Translations under genes and position numbers: made by a program
Shown: positions 58,906 through 64,000 of the stretch, piece by piece
Numbering within the stretch: the stretch's first letter is position 1
How the letters are laid out: each line of letters starts with the position of its first letter
Notes under the pieces: generated by a model
Databases searched by the model: none
Seen by the model: the letters and a program-made list of their open reading frames with translations, nothing else
Told to the model about the DNA's origin: nothing
NCBI GenBank assembly: GCA_965230005.1
Contig: OZ245934.1
Span: forward strand, 3,596,001-3,660,000
DNA length: 64,000 nt
DNA from: SZUA-309 sp965230005
GTDB lineage: Bacteria; Pseudomonadota; Gammaproteobacteria; Pseudomonadales; Azotimanducaceae
Direction: 5' to 3'

Positions 58906-59763
58906 TCAGAGGAGCTTCAGATTGTCGCAGATGGTGCGGGAAACGCCCCAGCGATTCAGCGTGTAGAAGTGCAGACCCGGCGCGCCACCGGCGAGGAGGG
59001 CTTCGCACATGTGGCTCAGGTAGTCGGTGGTGAAAGCACGCAGGGCCTTCTCGTCGTCGGCGTAGGATTCCATCCGCTTCAGGAGCCAACGGGGTACGTC
59101 GGCACCGCACTTTGCGGAGAAACGCAGGATCCCTTCGACGTTGGTGATCGGCATGATGCCCGGGATGATGGGTATGTCGACGCCGGCCGCGGCCGTGCGC
59201 TCGACGAAATCCTCATAGGCGGCAGGATTGTAGAAATACTGGGTGATGGCCGAGTTGGCGCCGGCCTCGACCTTGCGGACGAAGTATTCGAGATCCGACT
59301 CGGCAGAAGTCGCATCCGGGTGGATTTCCGGGTAAGCGGCGACCTCGATGTGGAAATGATCCTTCGAATGTTCGCGGACCCAGCGAACGAGGTCTTCGGC
59401 GTTGTAGCCGATTCGTGCCCGGCCCATGCCCGACGGCACATCGCCGCGCAGGGCAACGAGACGGGTGACGCCGAGTTCCCGGTAGCGGTCCAGCAGATCG
59501 AAGATCGCCGACTGGCTGTCCGCACCGATGGAAAGATGCGGTGCCGCATCGACGCCGAGATTCTTCAGCTGAGCGATGGTCTCGCGGGTGCCGTCGCGGG
59601 TCGAGCCGCCGGCGCCGTAGGTGCAGGAATAGAAGGCCGGCCGGGCTTCTTCGAGCCGGGCGACAACCCGCTTCAGACTTTCCATCCCCGCCTCTGACCG
59701 GGGTGGGAAGAACTCGAAAGAAAGCCGGGGGCGACGCTCGTCGGTTGCTGCAACTGTTGCCAT
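58906..59763 (-). CDS. metF: 5,10-methylenetetrahydrofolate reductase
   Basis: A 285-residue flavoprotein that makes 5-methyl-THF for methionine synthesis. LSFEFFPPRSEAGMESL, FYSCTYGAGGSTRDGT, LVALRGDVPSG and ITQYFYNPAAYEDFVE are diagnostic. ATG 59763 is chosen over an in-frame upstream ATG. It follows metK by 90 bases, and that spacer contains two inverted repeats. ahcY, which in Pseudomonas lies close to metF, is not here. Confidence 0.97.
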   Translation of the reverse strand: MATVAATDERRPRLSFEFFPPRSEAGMESLKRVVARLEEARPAFYSCTYGAGGSTRDGTRETIAQLKNLGVDAAPHLSIGADSQSAIFDLLDRYRELGVTRLVALRGDVPSGMGRARIGYNAEDLVRWVREHSKDHFHIEVAAYPEIHPDATSAESDLEYFVRKVEAGANSAITQYFYNPAAYEDFVERTAAAGVDIPIIPGIMPITNVEGILRFSAKCGADVPRWLLKRMESYADDEKALRAFTTDYLSHMCEALLAGGAPGLHFYTLNRWGVSRTICDNLKLL

Positions 59764-59785
59764 GACACTACTCCGCATTCGATGC

Positions 59786-59822
59786 CGCCCCTCAGGGACC
59801 ACGGGGCTTCGCCTGAGGGGCG
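59786..59822 (-). promoter_or_regulatory. Long inverted repeat in the metK-metF spacer
   Basis: Arms CGCCCCTCAGG (59786-59796) and CCTGAGGGGCG (59812-59822) are perfectly complementary over 11 bp with a 15-base loop, 23 bases before the metF start. A second GC-rich repeat (GGCGGCC/GGCCGCC, 59829-59843) lies closer to metK. No T-run follows either. They may be an RNA processing or attenuation structure; it does not resemble the SAH or SAM riboswitches known to me. Confidence 0.5.
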
Positions 59823-59853
59823 CTAGAGGGCGGCCGGGCCGCCGCGGATCCGC

Positions 59854-61008
59854 TCAGGCGGCGTCACGCAGGGCGTCAGCCTTGTCGGTACGCTCCCAGG
59901 TGAACGCTTCTTCCGTGCGACCAAAGTGACCGTAGGCGGCCGTGCCTTCGTAGATGGGCCGCTTCAGATCCAGCATCGCGATGAGACCCCGGGGCCGCAA
60001 ATCAAAATGTTCACGCACCAGGTGAATGAGCTTCTCTTCCGACAGCTTGCCGGTGCCGAAGGTGTTGATGCTGATGGACGTCGGCTCCGCAACGCCGATG
60101 GCGTAGCTCACCTGGATCTCGAGGCGTTCGGCGAGGCCGGCGGCGACGAGGTTCTTCGCCACATAGCGGCCCGCGTAGGCGGCCGACCGGTCCACTTTCG
60201 AAGGATCCTTGCCGCTGAAGGCGCCGCCGCCATGGCGAGCCATCCCGCCGTAGGTGTCGACGATGATCTTCCGCCCCGTGAGTCCGCAATCGCCGACGGG
60301 ACCGCCGATGATGAACTGGCCGGTCGGGTTGATGTAGATCTTCGTGTCGCCGGAGAGCCAGTTGCCGGGGATGACGGGCTTGATCACTTCCTCCATGACG
60401 GCTTCATGGAGATCTGCCTGGCTGACGTCGGGATCGTGCTGTGTGGAAAGCACGACCGCATCGATGGCCACCGGTTTGCCGGATTCGTCGTACTGGAAGG
60501 AGAGCTGGCTCTTCGCGTCAGGGCGCAGGAACTTCAGGGATGAGCGCCGCATTTCGGCCTGTCGCTGCACCAGGCGGTGGGAGTAGGTAATGGGCGCGGG
60601 CATGAAGACGTCGGTCTCAGAGGTTGCGTAGCCGAACATGAGGCCCTGGTCTCCGGCACCCTGCTCGTGGTCGTCGCTTTCGTCGACGCCCATGGCGATG
60701 TCCGCGGACTGCATGCCGAGGGCGTTGACCACCGTGCAGTCGCTGGCGTCGAAACCAACGTCCATGGAGTTGTAGCCGATGCGGTCGATGGTTCTGCGGA
60801 CCACCTGATCGATGTTTACATCGGCGTTCGTGCGCACCTCGCCGGCGACAACGCAGATGCCGGTCTTGATCAGTGTCTCGCAGGCCACGCGGGAGTCCGG
60901 ATCCTGCGCCAGCATGGCATCGAGAATCGCGTCGGACACCTGATCGGCTACTTTGTCGGGGTGTCCTTCGGAGACGGATTCGGAAGTGAAGGTCTGATAA
61001 TCGCTCAT
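59854..61008 (-). CDS. metK: S-adenosylmethionine synthetase
   Basis: A 384-residue enzyme making SAM from methionine and ATP. SVSEGHPDKVADQVSDAILDA, the GAGDQGLMFGYA motif and the P-loop-like GGGAFSGKDPSKVDRSAAY are present. E. coli MetK is also 384 residues. It leads a metK-metF(-rsmE) run and is divergent from tkt. Confidence 0.99.
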   Translation of the reverse strand: MSDYQTFTSESVSEGHPDKVADQVSDAILDAMLAQDPDSRVACETLIKTGICVVAGEVRTNADVNIDQVVRRTIDRIGYNSMDVGFDASDCTVVNALGMQSADIAMGVDESDDHEQGAGDQGLMFGYATSETDVFMPAPITYSHRLVQRQAEMRRSSLKFLRPDAKSQLSFQYDESGKPVAIDAVVLSTQHDPDVSQADLHEAVMEEVIKPVIPGNWLSGDTKIYINPTGQFIIGGPVGDCGLTGRKIIVDTYGGMARHGGGAFSGKDPSKVDRSAAYAGRYVAKNLVAAGLAERLEIQVSYAIGVAEPTSISINTFGTGKLSEEKLIHLVREHFDLRPRGLIAMLDLKRPIYEGTAAYGHFGRTEEAFTWERTDKADALRDAA

Positions 61009-61101
61009 GCTGTTCCCTGCTCTTTTCTAGGAGTTTCGTAAGGGTCGTGTTGCGGCTGCCTGCGTCCCAGGATCCTGCAGCGCATCGGGTAAAGGCCGCG
61101 G

Positions 61102-61107
61102 ATTGTA
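61102..61107 (-). promoter_or_regulatory. Possible -10 element for metK
   Basis: On the minus strand this reads TACAAT, about 95 bases before the metK start, in the 256-base divergent spacer. No convincing -35 is seen at 16-18 bases. Confidence 0.4.
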
Positions 61108-61172
61108 ACCCATTGATTCTCTGAGGTTGTCGCCGGTTGTGAGACCATGAATACATCGAGAGTTGCCGTGAA

Positions 61173-61201
61173 TTGCGCTCAACTCCGCCTTTAACGACAA
61201 T
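61173..61201 (+). promoter_or_regulatory. Promoter for the transketolase gene
   Basis: TTGCGC (61173-61178) and GACAAT (61196-61201) are separated by 17 bases. The -10 is followed by AGCGCC, a GC-rich discriminator. The sequence ACGACAATAGCGC spanning the -10 (61194-61206) recurs exactly before pgk. Confidence 0.6.
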
Positions 61202-61264
61202 AGCGCCGCATTTTTTCCGGCCCGGGCGCAGCGTACGACCGGCGCCAAGCAACCCGGGGGTGAC

Positions 61265-63259
61265 ATGTCGTCGAGAACCGAACGGGCAAACGCGATCCGC
61301 GCGCTTGCCATGGATGCCGTGCAGGCGGCGAATTCCGGCCATCCGGGGGCGCCCATGGGCCTCGCCGATCTGGCCGAGGTGCTCTGGCGAGAGGAGCTGA
61401 AACACAATCCCGGCGATCCGGCCTGGGCCGACCGGGACCGGGTGGTGCTCTCCAACGGGCACGGCTCCATGCTCCTCTACGGCGCCCTGCATCTCTCCGG
61501 TTACGCCGTCGACCTGGACGACCTCAAAGCCTTCCGGCAACTGCACTCGAAAACCGCGGGTCACCCGGAATACGGCGAGTGCCCTGGTGTGGAAACGACG
61601 ACGGGGCCCCTCGGGCAGGGTTTCGCCAACGCCGTTGGCATGGCACTGGCTGAGGCCAAGCTCGCCTCGGAGTTCAACCGCGACGGCTTCGATGTCGTCG
61701 ATCACCGAACCTGGGTCATCGCCGGTGACGGCTGTCTCATGGAAGGCATCTCTCATGAAGCGGCCTCCCTGGCGGGCACCCTGAAGCTCGGCAAGCTCAT
61801 CTGCCTTTACGACGACAACAATATTTCCATCGACGGAGAGGTTGGGGACTGGTTTTCCGAGGATGTGCCCGCCCGCTTCGAGGCCTACGGCTGGCGCGTG
61901 ATCCGGGCCGTCGACGGCCATGACGGCGACGCGGTGCAGGCGGCTCTGAAAGAAGCCAAGGCGTCCGACGGCCGGCCAACGCTCGTCTGCACAAAAACCG
62001 TCATCGGCTATGGCTCCCCGAACAAAGCAGGCACAGCTGGAGCACACGGCGCGGCCCTCGGCGAAGAAGAAATTGCGCTCACCCGCAAGCAGCTGAACTG
62101 GGGGGATGCCCCCTTTGTGATCCCTGAGCACATTTACCGCGACTGGGACTGCCGCGAGGCCGGAGCGGCAGCCCAGGCCGACTGGTCGGCGCGCTTCGAA
62201 GCTTATCGCGAGGCGCATCCGGCACTGGCGCAGGAATTCGAGCGGCGGATGGCAGGCGAGCTGCCGTCCGGCTGGAGTGAGGACCTCGACGCACTCGCCC
62301 GTACCGCACAAAGCGACGGGGGCGCCCTGGAAACCCGGAAATCCTCGCAGGCCTGCATTGGCGCCCTGGCCGGCAGAATCCCCGAGCTGTTCGGTGGCTC
62401 CGCGGATCTGACGGGCTCGAACGGCACGCGCTGGAGTGGCGCCGAAGACGAGCGTTACCTCAGCTACGGGGTTCGTGAATTCGGTATGGCGGCGATCACC
62501 AACGGCCTGGCGCTCCATGGCGGCTATCGGCCATTTTCCGGAACCTTCCTGGTGTTCATGGAATACGCCCGCAACGCCGTGCGCCTTGCCTCGCTCATGG
62601 GTGTGCCGAACATCTTCGTCTACACCCACGACTCCGTTGCCGTCGGGGAAGATGGCCCGACGCACCAGCCCGTGGAGCAGCTGACCAACCTGCGGACGAC
62701 ACCGGGCCTGAGCACCTGGCGACCCTGCGACACGGTGGAAAGCGCTTTCGCCTGGCGCGCGGCCATGACCGCGGGCGGCCCGAGCGCGCTGATCTTTACC
62801 CGGCAGAAAACCCGGATCGAGGCCCGCGATGCATCGGCCTTCGCTGATGTCGCTCGCGGCGGCTACGTGCTCCGGCGCGAGGAAGGTGAGCTGGATCTGA
62901 TTCTGCTGGCGACGGGATCGGAGGTTGAACTGGCCGTCACCGCGGCGGAAACCCTCGCCGCGGAGGGCCTGGGCGTGCGCGTGGTCTCCCTGCCGTCCAC
63001 GGATGTGTTCCTGGCTCAGGATGCTGCTTACCAGGACGCGGTGCTGCCCGTTTCCTGCCGGGCGCGGGTGGCGGTGGAAGCCGGACATCCTGACTACTGG
63101 TATCGCTTCGTGGGTCTCGATGGGGCGGTCGTCGGCATAGACCGCTTCGGCCTGTCCGCGCCGGGTCCCGTGGCCATGGCGGAGCTCGGCATGACCGTCG
63201 AGAACGTCATCGCCACGGCGAAAGGCACGCTCGCAAAAATCCTTACAGGGCACGCCTAA
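61265..63259 (+). CDS. tkt: Transketolase
   Basis: A 664-residue thiamine-diphosphate enzyme of the pentose phosphate pathway, moving two-carbon units between sugar phosphates. NSGHPGAPMGLADLAEVLW, SNGHGSMLLYGALHLSGY, GPLGQGFANAVGMA and GDGCLMEGISHEAASLAG with DDNNISIDG form the TPP site. EDGPTHQPVEQL is in the pyrimidine-binding domain. Length matches E. coli TktA (663). It lies between metK and pgk as in Pseudomonas, but epd is missing between tkt and pgk. Confidence 0.98.
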   Translation: MSSRTERANAIRALAMDAVQAANSGHPGAPMGLADLAEVLWREELKHNPGDPAWADRDRVVLSNGHGSMLLYGALHLSGYAVDLDDLKAFRQLHSKTAGHPEYGECPGVETTTGPLGQGFANAVGMALAEAKLASEFNRDGFDVVDHRTWVIAGDGCLMEGISHEAASLAGTLKLGKLICLYDDNNISIDGEVGDWFSEDVPARFEAYGWRVIRAVDGHDGDAVQAALKEAKASDGRPTLVCTKTVIGYGSPNKAGTAGAHGAALGEEEIALTRKQLNWGDAPFVIPEHIYRDWDCREAGAAAQADWSARFEAYREAHPALAQEFERRMAGELPSGWSEDLDALARTAQSDGGALETRKSSQACIGALAGRIPELFGGSADLTGSNGTRWSGAEDERYLSYGVREFGMAAITNGLALHGGYRPFSGTFLVFMEYARNAVRLASLMGVPNIFVYTHDSVAVGEDGPTHQPVEQLTNLRTTPGLSTWRPCDTVESAFAWRAAMTAGGPSALIFTRQKTRIEARDASAFADVARGGYVLRREEGELDLILLATGSEVELAVTAAETLAAEGLGVRVVSLPSTDVFLAQDAAYQDAVLPVSCRARVAVEAGHPDYWYRFVGLDGAVVGIDRFGLSAPGPVAMAELGMTVENVIATAKGTLAKILTGHA

Positions 63260-63277
63260 CGCATCTCGAATTCCCGG

Positions 63278-63290
63278 ACGACAATAGCGC
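63278..63290 (+). promoter_or_regulatory. Promoter-like 13-base sequence before pgk, shared with tkt
   Basis: ACGACAATAGCGC is identical to the -10 region of the tkt promoter. It lies 43 bases before the pgk start. No matching -35 is evident 17 bases upstream. Confidence 0.5.
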
Positions 63291-63332
63291 TTCCCGCTGC
63301 GAATCAGCCGCAACAACGGAATTGACAAGGCA

Positions 63333-64000
63333 ATGAACGTACTTCCCCGTGTGGAAATGACCGACCTGGAGCTCGCGGGAAAGCGCGTGCTGATCCGGGA
63401 AGACCTGAACGTGCCCCTCAAAGACGGGGTCGTGACCAACGAGGCGCGAATCGAGGCGGCCCTGCCGACCTTGCGCCAGGCCCTCGACGCCGGTGCTGCC
63501 GTCATCGTCATGTCGCACCTCGGGCGGCCCGAGGAAGGTCAGCGGGATCCAGCGGCGAGCCTTGCACCGGTCGCCGCCCGCCTCAGCGAGCACCTGGGCC
63601 GGGACGTGCCGCTTGTCGATGATCTGGAGGCGGTATCGGTAGCGCCTGGGGACATCGTATTGCTTGAGAACGTCCGCTTCCTCACCGGCGAGAAGGCCAA
63701 TGACGATGGGCTGGCCAGGCAGCTGGCGGGTCTCTGCGACGTGTTTGTCATGGATGCTTTCGCCACGGCCCATCGCGCTCAGGCCTCCACCCATGGGGTG
63801 GCGAAGTTTGCGCCGATCGCCTGTGCCGGTCCGCTCCTCGTCCGCGAGCTGGAAGCGCTGGAGCAGGCGCTTGCCGAACCGGCCCGGCCCCTCGTGGCCA
63901 TCGTCGGTGGAGCCAAGGTGTCGACGAAACTCGAAGTGCTCGGCGCCTTGGCCAAGGTGGCTGACCGGGTCATCGTCGGCGGCGGCATCGCGAACACCTT
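63333..64000 (+). CDS. pgk: Phosphoglycerate kinase, 5' part
   Basis: The first 222 codons are present; the gene runs off the right edge. It converts 1,3-bisphosphoglycerate to 3-phosphoglycerate with ATP formation. KRVLIREDLNVPLKDG, MSHLGRPEEG, LLENVRFLTGEKAND, VMDAFATAHRAQAST and IVGGAKVSTKLEVL are textbook Pgk motifs. The ATG at 63333 gives MNVLPRVEMTDLEL. It is probably transcribed with tkt or from its own promoter. Confidence 0.97.
   Translation, partial: MNVLPRVEMTDLELAGKRVLIREDLNVPLKDGVVTNEARIEAALPTLRQALDAGAAVIVMSHLGRPEEGQRDPAASLAPVAARLSEHLGRDVPLVDDLEAVSVAPGDIVLLENVRFLTGEKANDDGLARQLAGLCDVFVMDAFATAHRAQASTHGVAKFAPIACAGPLLVRELEALEQALAEPARPLVAIVGGAKVSTKLEVLGALAKVADRVIVGGGIANT

Noticed and set aside
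59764..59853. SAM or SAH riboswitch before metF
   Set aside because: The spacer has strong stems, but I see none of the conserved cores of the known SAM or SAH classes. Covariance-model search would be decisive.
60617..63511. Open frame of 964 codons antisense to tkt and overlapping metK out of frame
   Set aside because: Both covered genes are certain, and the predicted protein has no recognisable domain.

Overview
The window is a GC-rich, gene-dense stretch of chromosome from a gammaproteobacterium. Gene order follows the origin-proximal order of Pseudomonas: glmS, uvrD, ubiA, rubredoxin, recG-ridA-spoT-rpoZ-gmk-yicC, rph-pyrE, slmA-argB-algC-coaBC, radC, rpmBG, then mutM, coaD, rsmD, ftsYEX-rpoH, trmB, hemW-rdgB-metWX-yggT-proC-yggS, pilTU, ruvX-yqgE-tonB-gshB, pilGHIJ-chpAC, rsmE, metF, metK, tkt, pgk. 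It is not a Pseudomonas: crc, dut, pilK, chpB, ahcY and epd, expected from memory of that order, are absent at their usual positions. No rRNA, tRNA, insertion sequence, phage gene or CRISPR array was recognised.

Layout. 1-5.4 kb: the 3' end of glmS, a beta-hydroxyacid dehydrogenase divergent from a LysR regulator with a 19-bp palindrome between them, and uvrD. 5.4-10.5 kb: the one accessory-looking block, with a TRAP solute-binding lipoprotein and a crotonase on the plus strand converging on an amidohydrolase and the TRAP permeases dctM/dctQ, which are coupled to the end of ubiA. This looks like an uptake-plus-catabolism module for an unidentified carboxylate. 10.5-30 kb: ubiquinone, redox, stringent-response, pyrimidine/arginine, sugar-phosphate, CoA and ribosomal genes; AlgC carries a large membrane-anchored N-terminal extension. 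30-36 kb: CoA and rRNA modification genes, FtsY/FtsEX and the heat-shock sigma factor RpoH.

36-48 kb: housekeeping genes for tRNA methylation, HemW, nucleotide-pool cleaning, methionine and proline synthesis and PLP homeostasis, then the type IV pilus retraction ATPases PilT and PilU, a TonB protein and GshB. 48-58 kb: the chemosensory system controlling twitching motility (PilG, PilH, PilI, PilJ, ChpA, ChpC). Its receptor PilJ is only 407 residues and has essentially no periplasmic sensor domain, and no methyltransferase or methylesterase is encoded in the cluster. 58-64 kb: RsmE, MetF and MetK, transketolase, and the start of pgk, with a shared 13-bp promoter-like sequence upstream of tkt and pgk.

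Nothing here is a clear-cut unknown system. The points most worth a second look are the sensor-less PilJ with no adaptation enzymes, the convergent TRAP/amidohydrolase module, the probable CTG start of dctQ, the AlgC fusion, and several structured or palindromic spacers.
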